A DNA stretch of 64,000 nucleotides from Rhodanobacter sp. C01 (GTDB taxonomy: Bacteria; Pseudomonadota; Gammaproteobacteria; Xanthomonadales; Rhodanobacteraceae): NCBI RefSeq assembly GCF_002001045.1, contig NZ_MUNR01000009.1, positions 62,001-126,000 of the forward strand. The letters are read 5' to 3'. The notes below the pieces were generated by a model. The model did not search any database and was not told where the DNA came from. It saw only the letters and a program-made list of their open reading frames with translations. Below, piece by piece: positions 33,055 through 42,022 of the stretch. Position numbers and translations under genes: made by a program. The stretch's first letter is position 1, and each line of letters begins with the position of its first letter.

Positions 33055-35814
33055 TCAGTTGCGCCTGGGTGGCACCAGGCGGAGTCGTGACGATGGAACC
33101 TGCGGCTGGTTCGGGCACAGCAGGTGCAGGACCTCGTCGGCCTTCAGCGGGTACGAATACAGATAACCCTGCCCTTCGGTGCAACCGGCGCGCAGCAGGA
33201 AATCATGTTGTGCCTCGGTCTCGATGCCTTCCGCGATCGTGCCCAGGCCAAGACTTCTGGACATCGCCAGCATGGCCTCGGCAATCGCGCCATCGTTCGT
33301 GTTGCCGGGCAGGCCGGTGACGAAGGAACGATCGATCTTCAGGAAGGCCACGGCCGGCAGCTTGAGGTAGGCCATCGAGGAATAGCCTGTGCCGAAATCG
33401 TCGACCGCCACGTCGATGCCAAGCGCATGCAGGGTGCGCATCGTGCGCTCGGTCTCGTCGCCCAGTCGCAACATCGCACTCTCGGTGATCTCCAGCAGCA
33501 GGCGCTTAGGCGACAGCTGCCGCGACTGCAGGGTGCGGCTGACGCCGTCGACGAACGCCGGGTGGCCGAACCAGCGTGCCGAGACATTCACCGCCACGCG
33601 GATCGGCGGCATGCCGGCCAGATCCCAGACCTGGATCTGCGCGCATACGGCCTGCATCACCCATTCGTCGATTCGGCGGATCATGCCCAGGCTTTCCGCC
33701 ACCGGAATGAACTCTCCCGGCAGCACCTCGCCACGATCCGGATGCTGCCAGCGCAGCAGCGCCTCCACCGCCACGATGCGCCCGGTGCGCAGCTCGACGC
33801 TCGGCTGGTAGAGCATATGGAACTCGTTGCGCGCCAGCGCCTGCCGCAATTCGCTGGCCAGTTGTAGGCGTCGGCGGGTATCTGCATGCATCATCGGCGT
33901 GTAGAAGCGGAACGTGTTGCGCTCTTCGGTTTTCGCCGTGTACATCGCGGCATCGGCGTTGGCGATCAGCGCCGCCGCATCGACGCCATCCAGCGGATAG
34001 CCGGCCACGCCGATGCTGGCACTGAGCACGACCTCGTAATCGTCGATCACCAGCGGCTCGGACAGGCTGACCAGCAGCCTGTTGACGATCGCACGCGCGT
34101 CCTCGCGCAAGCCCAGCCGGTTGATCAGTACGGTGAACTCGTCACCACCGATGCGCCCTGCCACGTCGCTCTCCGACAACTGCCGGCATATGCGCTCCGC
34201 GACCTTGATCAGCAGGCGGTCACCGATCGCATGGCTGTAGCTGTCGTTGACGATCTTGAATGCGTCCAGGTCGATGAACAGCACGACCACCGCCAGCCGT
34301 TCGCGCTCGGCCACCGCAATGGCCTCGCTGCAACGCCGTTCGAATTCCGCCCGGTTGACCAGCCCGGTCAGTGGGTCATGCCGCGCCAGGTGTTCCAGCC
34401 GATGCTGATGCAGCTTCGCCTCATGGATGTCGGTGAACACCGCGACGAAGTACAACACCTGATTGTCCGCGTCGCGGATCGCGCTGATGCTGATGTGTTC
34501 GGGGTAAGTGCTGCCGTCGCTGCGGGTGCTCTGCACCTCGCCGATCCAGTTGTGACCGCCAGCGATATCGACCCAGATCGATTTCGGCAGGGGCTTGCCG
34601 TCGGCCAGACGCCGGCTGTCGTCGAAACGCTTGCCACGCAACGCCTGGAAGGTGAACCCTGTGATGTCGGTGTGCGCGGCATTGGTCGAGATCACGCGGC
34701 GATCGGCGTCGGCGATGATCACGCCCTCGACGATGCTGGCCAGCGCCTCGGCCGCGACCTTGCGCTCCTGCTCGATCGCCACGCGCTCGGAGATGTCCCG
34801 GATGATCGCCTGACGCACCGGCATGTTTCCCCAGGTGACCACACTGCTCTGAGTCTCCACCGATCGCTTTGTGCCCGCTTCGCCGAGCAGCACATTGCTG
34901 GCTGCGCGACCGGCCTGCTGCCCCGCCAGCGACTGCTTGAACAGATGCACGAAACGGTCGCCGATCAGTTCGCCTGCATCACGCCCGGTCCATGCCGCAG
35001 CCGTTCGGTTGACGTCGAGAATGCGCCCGCTGTTCTCGTCGACCATCACGATCGCATCGGCAGCGCTGTCGAACAGCAGGCGATAACGCTCCTCGCTGCC
35101 GCGGATGCTTTCAAGAATGCGCCGGCCCATGCGCAGCCACAGCAGCGCAGCGATGAAAAACGCGCCAAGCACACCCCAGAACAGCAGCTGGCCAAGCCAT
35201 ACCGCCCCCTTCACCATCTCGATCGAGAACACGTTCGTACGCGGTGCCACGTAGGCATTGAGCGCATGGATCCGGGCGCGCTGTCGCGTGATCTCCGCAC
35301 TGGATGGGCCGCCGTTGCGATAGGCCTGCTGCAGTTCATCGGCAATCGTGCCCAGCTCGTCCAGCGACGCATCGGTGGAATGCCAGGCCGCCAGGGCTTC
35401 TCGTACATGCGGCGCGCCGGAAAAATGCTGCAGCATGAAAGTCATGCCCGATTGTGCGGCCGGCATGATGTTGCCGCGGGTGAACACCCGCGTGATGTCT
35501 TCCTGGCGAAAATGCCCGGAAGCAATGGCATCACGCCCCCAGCGGTCGGACTGGAGCAGCCCGTTGTTGTTCCTGAAGCTGGCAAGATCTGCAGCGGAGC
35601 CATCGATGGCATAGTTGTCCAGGTCGATCACCGCCTGCTTCTGCGCCTTCGACCAGACACTCTCGCTGTTGAGGAAACCAGCGAGAGTGACCTGGACCTG
35701 CAGTACACCCCAGGTCAACGCCATGATCAACGCAATGGCAACCGCAAGTGCATAGACCAGCGGCATCAGACGCCGAGACAATGGCCGTTGCAGACTGTTA
35801 CCGACGAAACGCAT
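33055..35814 (-). CDS. Membrane-anchored PAS-GGDEF-EAL cyclic-di-GMP regulator
   Basis: This 919-residue inner-membrane protein has a first membrane helix at about 17-38, a periplasmic helical sensor region, and a second helix at about 205-225. Two PAS-type regions follow at about 235-345 and 350-465, then GGDEF and EAL domains. Both enzyme signatures are intact: GGDEF at residues 556-560 and EAL at 684-686, with DDFGTGYSS later in the EAL domain. It may therefore make or break cyclic-di-GMP. No RXXD inhibitory site was clearly seen. It is monocistronic, and its ligand is unknown. Confidence 0.92.
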   Translation of the reverse strand: MRFVGNSLQRPLSRRLMPLVYALAVAIALIMALTWGVLQVQVTLAGFLNSESVWSKAQKQAVIDLDNYAIDGSAADLASFRNNNGLLQSDRWGRDAIASGHFRQEDITRVFTRGNIMPAAQSGMTFMLQHFSGAPHVREALAAWHSTDASLDELGTIADELQQAYRNGGPSSAEITRQRARIHALNAYVAPRTNVFSIEMVKGAVWLGQLLFWGVLGAFFIAALLWLRMGRRILESIRGSEERYRLLFDSAADAIVMVDENSGRILDVNRTAAAWTGRDAGELIGDRFVHLFKQSLAGQQAGRAASNVLLGEAGTKRSVETQSSVVTWGNMPVRQAIIRDISERVAIEQERKVAAEALASIVEGVIIADADRRVISTNAAHTDITGFTFQALRGKRFDDSRRLADGKPLPKSIWVDIAGGHNWIGEVQSTRSDGSTYPEHISISAIRDADNQVLYFVAVFTDIHEAKLHQHRLEHLARHDPLTGLVNRAEFERRCSEAIAVAERERLAVVVLFIDLDAFKIVNDSYSHAIGDRLLIKVAERICRQLSESDVAGRIGGDEFTVLINRLGLREDARAIVNRLLVSLSEPLVIDDYEVVLSASIGVAGYPLDGVDAAALIANADAAMYTAKTEERNTFRFYTPMMHADTRRRLQLASELRQALARNEFHMLYQPSVELRTGRIVAVEALLRWQHPDRGEVLPGEFIPVAESLGMIRRIDEWVMQAVCAQIQVWDLAGMPPIRVAVNVSARWFGHPAFVDGVSRTLQSRQLSPKRLLLEITESAMLRLGDETERTMRTLHALGIDVAVDDFGTGYSSMAYLKLPAVAFLKIDRSFVTGLPGNTNDGAIAEAMLAMSRSLGLGTIAEGIETEAQHDFLLRAGCTEGQGYLYSYPLKADEVLHLLCPNQPQVPSSRLRLVPPRRN

Positions 35815-35880
35815 CTAATGTCCATCTCGGATTGATGACACGGCAGCGTTCCGTTGCTTCAGCATGCTTCCAGCTGCTGC

Positions 35881-36657
35881 TCAGGCCACTGCCTCTCTTG
35901 CCACCCACAAGTCGCGGCACGTCCGGATGCAGCGGTCACCAAGCAGGATCATGCTCATGTAGCTCCGCTTGATGCACTCGACCAGGTGCGCCACCTCGTC
36001 GACCGAAGGTGCCTTGCCCATCAGCGTGCACACTATATCCAATGCCTCCCAAGGATGGACATCGTCATACGCAGCGTGCAGGTGCAGCCAGCGCAGGCTC
36101 GACGCCCTGATCGATGGATCGAAGCTCTCGCGGTACTTTGTACTCTCGTAGATCATCCGTGACCACTCGCCGGTGACTCCCTCGATGGCGTAATTGGTCG
36201 ATACCATGCCGGCCGCGAGGGTACCGCGGGCGCTGATTTCCTCGCACCAGCGGGTGAGTCCGTCGGTGCCGTGGGGGATGACGCCGTGCAACAGCTCAGT
36301 GCGTGGAACCCCTGCGCCCTCGGACCAGTTGAGCCAGTATTCGGCATGGTTCTGCTCGACCCGGATGTTCCGGACCAGCCAACGCCGTGCCATGTCGTCG
36401 CCCGGGCTGCGGCCATAACGGGTCTTCAGCAGGTTCAGCGCCATGAAGCTCGGGAACCGCTCGATGAAGGGCCACAGTCCCATCATGAAGTTGCGGGTGG
36501 ACTCATGATCGAGCTGCAGGTCGACCATCATGGCCCAGATATCGTGATCCAGGACGCGCTGCTTGGTGCTCTCACATTCGACCACCATGTCCTGCGCCCA
36601 TTGCGGGTAGCTGGTCAATTCGGTCAATGCACCGGTACGTTCGAAATGAATGTTCAT
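35881..36657 (-). CDS. UndA-like diiron fatty-acid decarboxylase (1-alkene synthase)
   Basis: This 258-residue soluble protein has the heme-oxygenase-like diiron oxidase fold. Candidate iron ligands are E66, E101, H104, E159, H194, D198 and H201, in WPFIERF, RNIRVEQNHAEYW, TNYAIEGVTGEW and HAAYDDVHPWEA. This ligand pattern, and even the numbering of E101/H104/H194, matches what is known of UndA of Pseudomonas, which converts medium-chain fatty acids such as laurate to terminal alkenes such as 1-undecene. The stretch GDDMARRWLVRNIRVE also resembles UndA as I recall it. Family relatives have been annotated as TenA-like regulators or iron-containing redox enzymes, which is the main alternative. 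GAGGAGA lies seven bases before the ATG. The gene is preceded by a long structured leader. Confidence 0.75.
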   Translation of the reverse strand: MNIHFERTGALTELTSYPQWAQDMVVECESTKQRVLDHDIWAMMVDLQLDHESTRNFMMGLWPFIERFPSFMALNLLKTRYGRSPGDDMARRWLVRNIRVEQNHAEYWLNWSEGAGVPRTELLHGVIPHGTDGLTRWCEEISARGTLAAGMVSTNYAIEGVTGEWSRMIYESTKYRESFDPSIRASSLRWLHLHAAYDDVHPWEALDIVCTLMGKAPSVDEVAHLVECIKRSYMSMILLGDRCIRTCRDLWVAREAVA

Positions 36658-37136
36658 CTGATTCTCCTCGCGATTGGACTTTCGGGTGGGTTGCTGGGTT
36701 GACCGACCGGCACGAGAGGTTCGTGTGCCGGCCCTACCCCGGCATCGAACAGTGATGCCGGAAATCCTTGATGCGTGCCTCGCTCTCGAACTCACATATA
36801 CATATGTATGACGCATGATGCGGGCGCCGGCACGACCCCGTGACATCTGCTTCTGTCCCGGACGTCGGAGGGTCGATGTTGGCCAGCGTAACGCGCTGTC
36901 CGTGCCTGTCGCGAGCATGAGGCGCCTGTGGCGCCGGGCCTGTCTGGCTACCGCACTGCAATCCTGCAATGTCGGGGGAGTGGCGCGCCCTTCCAGCCTG
37001 GTCTTCCCGGCGTCTCAAGGCACGGGAACGTGCCGACCAGGTCGCTCGCAGCTGCGGATGAAACTGTCCGCGTGTGTGGGTGAATCACGAGGTTGCTGCA
37101 ACCGTCCATAGCTGGTTGCCTTGCGATAACACGCCC
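36658..37136 (-). promoter_or_regulatory. Structured leader and promoter region of the UndA-like gene
   Basis: No gene is supported in these 479 bases. They hold a bulged hairpin (36707-36731), a perfect hairpin CCGGCATC/GATGCCGG (36739-36761), the 12-base palindrome ATACATATGTAT (36798-36809) in an AT-rich patch, and CGCAT-G-ATGCG (36812-36822). The AT-rich patch likely contains the promoter, making a leader of about 130 bases. The distal half, 36,830-37,136, shows nothing recognisable. Confidence 0.45.
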
Positions 37137-37805
37137 TCAGGCACGCCCGAGCGCACTGATGTCAGCAGCCTCCAGCACTGCCCCGGGTGCGCCACGGCGA
37201 GCCACTACCAGCATCGCGCGACCGACGATCTCGGTGCTCAGCACAATATTCGGCAGCAATCGGCGCAGCAGCGGCAGCAAGGGCCGTGTCAGCGCATAGA
37301 ACCAGCGATACGCACCCGTCTTCGAGCGGATGCCATGCAGCGGTTGGATGATCCCGGGCCGGAACACATACACCGCCCTGAACGGCAGGCGCTGCAGTGC
37401 GTTCTCAAGCCGCCCGCGCACTCGCGCCCACATCACCGTCCCAGCCTCGCTGCTGTCGGCGCCGGCACCGGAAACATAGACGAAGGTCATCTGCGGGTTG
37501 AGCCGTGCCAGCGTCCGTGCCGCAGCCAGCGTGAGGTCATGGGTCAGGCGCGTGTACTGCGTCTCCGTCATGCCGGACGAGGTCACGCCGATGCAGAAGA
37601 AGCAGGCATCGAAATTCGTCAGCTCGGATTCGATCGCGCTGCAATCGGACAAATCCCGATGCACCAGCTCGCGCAGCTTCGGGTGCTGCTGGCCGGTCGG
37701 GCTGCGGCCGAGCGTCGTCACCTGCGTCACGTCATCGGCAAGCAGGCATTCGCGCAATGCCCCCTGGCCAACCATGCCAGTGGCACCGAAAAGCAGGATA
37801 TTCAT
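37137..37805 (-). CDS. NAD(P)-binding atypical short-chain dehydrogenase family protein
   Basis: This 222-residue protein has an N-terminal Rossmann motif, FGATGMVGQGAL (GATGxxG at 7-13). It also has the pattern FDACFFCIGVTSSGM and FVYVSGAGADSSEAG seen in NAD(P)H-binding, NmrA/HTATIP2-like proteins. The classical YxxxK catalytic pair is not evident, so it may bind cofactor without being a standard dehydrogenase. GAGGGAA precedes the ATG by eight bases. It follows the flavin oxidase gene after 82 bases and may be cotranscribed with it. Confidence 0.8.
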   Translation of the reverse strand: MNILLFGATGMVGQGALRECLLADDVTQVTTLGRSPTGQQHPKLRELVHRDLSDCSAIESELTNFDACFFCIGVTSSGMTETQYTRLTHDLTLAAARTLARLNPQMTFVYVSGAGADSSEAGTVMWARVRGRLENALQRLPFRAVYVFRPGIIQPLHGIRSKTGAYRWFYALTRPLLPLLRRLLPNIVLSTEIVGRAMLVVARRGAPGAVLEAADISALGRA

Positions 37806-37887
37806 GATCCGGTTCCCTCGGCTGCGCCTGGACGCTTCACAGGATAGACCGGATCAGGCCTCACTTTGCGAGGAAAGTGCTCCTTTC

Positions 37888-39720
37888 CTATCGACTCGCC
37901 ACCTGCGTGAATCCGTCCGCACTCCACCTTTCGCTGCCCACGCCGTGGTGGACGAAGAACAGGCCATCCGGATCGTACTTGCGCTTCACCGCTGCCAGTT
38001 TCGGGTAGTTGGTGCCCCAGAACGCAGCCTGCCAGTCACGTTCGAAATAGTCGCTTTCCGAGACATAGGAACCTGCATCGGGAGCGACTTTCAGCAACTC
38101 ATCCATCGCCTTGCCCATGCTGGCAGCAGCATGCCTCGCCCCGGTCAGATCGGGACCGGGCCCTGGCATGCCGGGAAAGGCCGGCGGACCTTCGCCGGCG
38201 ATGATGGCCAGTGCGAAGGCATCCAGTACTGCCGGGTTCGTCGCCGTGTCCTTCGCCGCGGCGATTTCGTCTGCAGGCGCACCAGCCAGACCCTTGTTGA
38301 AATGGAAGGCCGTCTCCCACTGGCGGGTACTGGCAAATACCGCGTCGGCCAAGGCAGCCTGCCGATCCTCGCGCAGCAGCGACGCCGGCATCCACGCCGA
38401 CTTGTAGCCATGCAGAAACTGCCCGACCTGGCCCTGATCGCCTGCCCACAGCACATGATTTCGCGGCGCCCCTGACCGGTCGTCCGCCACCATCGCACCC
38501 GGCGCATATTTCTGGAGGAATCCCGGGTCCCAGATATGTCGGGCAGGCATGCCGAGAATCTTTATCTCGCTGGCGAAAGCGTACTGCTTGCGCGCACGTA
38601 TCCAGTCGAGGAAAGGCGCCCAGATTTGTTCGGCCTGCTTCTGCTCCAGCCCCTGGAACAGCATGGAGATGCGCAGGGTGTTGTTGCTGCGGAAAACCAT
38701 CTGCTCGCCCCAGTGGGGATTGAACAGGTCGCTCCGGTAGAACGCGATGGCCCGCGCGATCAGCTCTCGATAAGCGGTATCCGAAGATGCCTTGATCGCG
38801 CCGGACACCACGCCAAAGGTTTCAGGTAGCTCGCGCATGCGCAGAGTCAGCCGGGTGACCACTCCAAGGCTGCCCCCGCCGCCGCCCTTGATCCCCCAGA
38901 ACAGGTCCGGGTTGGTGCAGGCATTGGCAATGCGCACTACTCCGTCAGCCGTGACGATCTCCGCTTCCAGCAACCCGGCCGCCGCGGTGCCGTAGTTCTT
39001 CGAAAAGCTGCCAAACCCGCCGCTCTGAACCAGGCCTGCGACGCCCACGGTGGTGCAGCCACCACCTTGCACATACCGACCGCCGCGCGTGGTCACCGCA
39101 TCGTAGGCATCGATCCACATCGCGCCGGCGCCAACCGTTACCGCGGGTTGCGGTGCCTGCCGGCCCGAGCAACCCTGCGCGACGAAGGCGTCGTGCAAGG
39201 TGACGTCGTTCATGTGCCGCGTCCATACAAGCAGCGAATCAGGTGCATCGGATGTGCCCTGATAGCTGTGGCCGCCACCCTTCACAACCAGGCGCAAATG
39301 ATGCTCACGCGCGAAGTTGACCGCGGCCACGACATCCGCCGCATTCTCTGCCGCCACCGCATAGGCACTGGGCTGCGAGGTCCACGCGTCGACCCAGCCA
39401 CTGGTCTGGGTCAGTGCAGGCTGATCGCCGATGTAGTACGGGTTCTTCAGGTGCCTGAGAGCCTCGCTGCAGGCAGCGCTGGTCGGCGTCACGACGCAGT
39501 TGGCAAACGGCGATTCCAGTTTGAGCAGCCGGCCTCCCACATCCCGCCTCAGCGCCTCCCAGCGGGCCGCCGACGGCCACGCCGCATCACCGGGACGCAC
39601 ACGTGAACGAAAGGGAGAAGTCGGTACGACCCCGGCAAGGGCCGGTGAAAGCATGCGCGGCAATACGGCCGGCAGGAACGGGATCGCCAGCGCGGCCTTC
39701 AGCAAATCTCTCCGGTTCAT
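37888..39720 (-). CDS. Exported FAD-linked oxidase of the berberine-bridge type
   Basis: This 610-residue protein begins MNRRDLLKAALAIPFLPAVL, a twin-arginine-like signal, so it is probably exported folded with its flavin. The PCMH-type FAD-binding domain has VVKGGGHSYQG, whose His is the usual covalent FAD attachment site, and a later GCSG Cys that could provide the second link. GGGCTTVGVAGLVQSGGFG is the conserved FAD loop. The C-terminus has the BBE motif (WGTNYPKLAAVKRKYDPDGLF). Such enzymes oxidise sugars, alcohols or alkaloid-like compounds with oxygen; the substrate is unknown. AGAGG precedes the chosen ATG. Confidence 0.88.
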   Translation of the reverse strand: MNRRDLLKAALAIPFLPAVLPRMLSPALAGVVPTSPFRSRVRPGDAAWPSAARWEALRRDVGGRLLKLESPFANCVVTPTSAACSEALRHLKNPYYIGDQPALTQTSGWVDAWTSQPSAYAVAAENAADVVAAVNFAREHHLRLVVKGGGHSYQGTSDAPDSLLVWTRHMNDVTLHDAFVAQGCSGRQAPQPAVTVGAGAMWIDAYDAVTTRGGRYVQGGGCTTVGVAGLVQSGGFGSFSKNYGTAAAGLLEAEIVTADGVVRIANACTNPDLFWGIKGGGGGSLGVVTRLTLRMRELPETFGVVSGAIKASSDTAYRELIARAIAFYRSDLFNPHWGEQMVFRSNNTLRISMLFQGLEQKQAEQIWAPFLDWIRARKQYAFASEIKILGMPARHIWDPGFLQKYAPGAMVADDRSGAPRNHVLWAGDQGQVGQFLHGYKSAWMPASLLREDRQAALADAVFASTRQWETAFHFNKGLAGAPADEIAAAKDTATNPAVLDAFALAIIAGEGPPAFPGMPGPGPDLTGARHAAASMGKAMDELLKVAPDAGSYVSESDYFERDWQAAFWGTNYPKLAAVKRKYDPDGLFFVHHGVGSERWSADGFTQVASR

Positions 39721-40008
39721 CGCATTAACCTCTGCCACGGTTGTCGTGAATATACGCACTGTTCGCTGCGCAGACGACGCAGACAAGCTCCAAGGGGCGG
39801 ATTGTGCCGGTCTGGTGACCAATTGGTATGTTCAGGGGATGAACTGCGGCAGGAAAGAAGCCGGATGTGTCGGACCGCGACAGCACCAGGCACCCGTGCC
39901 GATCGGCATGCTGTCGAAGGTCATGTATCGCGCACAGGTGGACATCACCTATAAATGGGCAGCGATATCGGCATGCCTGACCGACATGACCAACCTGGAG
40001 CAGACCTC

Positions 40009-40845
40009 ATGCGCAAAGCCACCCTCGCCCTGTTGCTTACCATCGTGCCGCTCGCAGCCAGCGCAGCCGACTGCCGCTACAGCGCGCCGCGCAACGCCGA
40101 TCTCGATGCCACCGGCTTGAACAGCCTGCTCCTGACACTCGGCTCCACCGACCTGGACATACAGAGCGTGCCGGGCCTGAACAAGGTGGAGGTGCGCGGC
40201 ACCGCCTGCGCCTCGGATGCGTCGTGGCTGAAGGATCTGCAGATGGACGCCAGCCGCAATGGCGCGCAAGCCACGGTGGACACCCGGCACGACCGGGGCA
40301 TGATCACCTTCAGTCTGTTCGGTTCCAGCTATGCGTATCTGAAATTGCAGGTGCGCGTGCCTGCCACGCTCGCGGTCCAGGTCGACAGCGGCTCCGGCGA
40401 CGTCAACGCAAGCAACCTCGCGTCGCTGGATTTCAACTCGGGCTCGGGCGATCTGACGGCAGACCACATTCATGGCGCGCTGGCCTTGAAACTCGGCTCG
40501 GCCGATGTGAAGGCGCAACATGTCGGCAGCGTCGAGCTGCACCGAACCGGCTCGGGCGATGTGCACATCGATGGCGTGAGCGGTGACGTGCAGGCCGATC
40601 ACTCCGGTTCGGGCGACCTCGACTTCAGCAACGTGGATGGCAGTGTCGACATCGGCTCAACCGGGTCAGGTGACGTCACGCTCAGCAGCATTGGCCACGA
40701 CGCCAGGGTCGGCAGCACCGGCTCGGGCGATGTCACCGCCAATGGCGTCAATGGCGATTTCACCGTGGGCGCCAGCGGCAGCGGTGACATCCGCCATGCA
40801 GACGTCAAGGGCAAGGTCAGCGTACCGAAGAACGACGACGACTGA
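40009..40845 (+). CDS. Exported DUF4097-type beta-solenoid protein with GSGD repeats
   Basis: This 278-residue protein starts with a signal peptide ending ASA-AD (MRKATLALLLTIVPLAASA). The second half is made of eight repeats of about 18-19 residues, each opening with GSGD(V/L/I) or the variant GSAD. This predicts a regular right-handed beta-solenoid with one rung per repeat. Members of the DUF4097/DUF2807-like group are described only as putative adhesin or auto-transporter-like domains. The cysteines C22 and C66 could form a disulfide. It is divergent from the flavin oxidase and has no lipobox or membrane anchor, so it is probably periplasmic. Confidence 0.8.
   Translation: MRKATLALLLTIVPLAASAADCRYSAPRNADLDATGLNSLLLTLGSTDLDIQSVPGLNKVEVRGTACASDASWLKDLQMDASRNGAQATVDTRHDRGMITFSLFGSSYAYLKLQVRVPATLAVQVDSGSGDVNASNLASLDFNSGSGDLTADHIHGALALKLGSADVKAQHVGSVELHRTGSGDVHIDGVSGDVQADHSGSGDLDFSNVDGSVDIGSTGSGDVTLSSIGHDARVGSTGSGDVTANGVNGDFTVGASGSGDIRHADVKGKVSVPKNDDD
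40384..40833 (+). repeat. Eight tandem coding repeats (GSGD rungs)
   Basis: The repeat unit is about 54-57 bases and encodes a GSGDV-type turn followed by alternating hydrophobic residues. Units six and seven both begin STGSGDVT and are the most alike, consistent with internal duplication. Confidence 0.7.
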
Positions 40846-41004
40846 GTCGCGGTATCCCGGCTGTCGAGGGCACGCCCAGCGGCTGCTTCCACATCCGTGC
40901 TGGTAATCGCCGGTCGTTTTCCTGCACAAAAAGAAGCCTTCGGATTGGCGGATCCATTGAACCTTGGCGAGTGCCGCGGCTCCTTTGCGATCATCGCCGC
41001 ACCT

Positions 41005-41877
41005 TTAGATCGACGCAGCGATGCGCCCCACCTCCGCCAGCACGGCATCGTGCCCGGCACTGTCTGCTGGCCATGCCGCGTAATAGGCGGTCACTAGCAG
41101 CGGCTTGCGCTGCGGTGGCCAGATGATCGCGATGTCGTTGCTCTCGCCGTGCGCGCCGCTGCCGGTCTTGTCTCCCACCTGCCAATCGCCAGGTACGCCC
41201 GCGCGCAGCTTGTCGACACCAGTGCGAGTGGCGCGCAACCACTCGACCAGCTGCCGGCGCGAGGCCATGGAAAGCGCATCGCCCAGCAACAGCGTGCGCA
41301 GGTCGGCAAGCATCGCGTTCGGTGTGGTGGTATCACGCACATCGCCCGGGCCGCCTGTGTTGAGTTCGGGCTCGATGCGGTCCAGCCGCGTCAGCGGGTC
41401 GCCCAGTCCACGCGCATAGGCCGTTACCGTGGCCGGTCCGCCCAGACTGGCCAGCAGCAGATTCGCCGCCGTGTTGTCGCTCACCGTGATGGCTGCTTCG
41501 CATAGCTCGGCCACGCTCATGCCTTGCCCGCCCGTGCGGTGACTGGTCACCGGCGCCCAGGCCAGCACGGACTCCTTGCCGAAGACGATGCGCCGGTCCA
41601 GCTGTTCCGCGCCGCGGTCGACCCGTGCCAGCACCGAAGCCACGGCCAGCAGCTTGAACGTGCTGCACATCAGGAAGCGTTCGTCCGCACGGTGTACAGC
41701 GCGGCGCCCGCTGCCGGTATCCAGAATCGACACGCCCAGCCGGCCACCGTACTTGCGCTCCAGCGCAGCGAGGCGCGTCACCGCAGTCTCCGCAGAAGCG
41801 TCGAACGAAAGCGCGGGGCGAAGCACGAGCGCGGCAGCCACTGCGGTAGCTCCCTTGAAAAAATTCCGACGATTCAT
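41005..41877 (-). CDS. Class A beta-lactamase
   Basis: This 290-residue periplasmic serine beta-lactamase hydrolyses beta-lactam rings. All class A motifs are present: S72-T-F-K75 (Ambler 70-73), S133-D-N135 (Ambler 130), E169 within EPELN (Ambler 166), and K237-T-G-S (Ambler 234). A Cys precedes the catalytic serine as in KPC/SME and L2-type enzymes, but no Cys is seen at the partner position after KTGS, so the carbapenemase disulfide is not supported. The N-terminus MNRRNFFKGATAVAAALV is a twin-arginine-type signal. AGGTGA precedes the ATG. No AmpR-like regulator is adjacent. The substrate range cannot be read from sequence. Confidence 0.95.
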   Translation of the reverse strand: MNRRNFFKGATAVAAALVLRPALSFDASAETAVTRLAALERKYGGRLGVSILDTGSGRRAVHRADERFLMCSTFKLLAVASVLARVDRGAEQLDRRIVFGKESVLAWAPVTSHRTGGQGMSVAELCEAAITVSDNTAANLLLASLGGPATVTAYARGLGDPLTRLDRIEPELNTGGPGDVRDTTTPNAMLADLRTLLLGDALSMASRRQLVEWLRATRTGVDKLRAGVPGDWQVGDKTGSGAHGESNDIAIIWPPQRKPLLVTAYYAAWPADSAGHDAVLAEVGRIAASI

Positions 41878-42022
41878 GCCATCACCTCATGCGTAGGAAA
41901 CCCGGCGCCTGTCATGTGCGCCATCCCACCCTACTCACCCATGCAGGCATTTCTCGGCGCAGTCCGTGGCGATGGCAAGGCAACCGCAACGCGCGGCAGT
42001 ACCCGGCTCACTGGCAAGCTGA

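Noticed and set aside
33886..35835. A 649-codon open frame on the plus strand
   Set aside because: It is antisense to the GGDEF-EAL gene and has no domain of its own.
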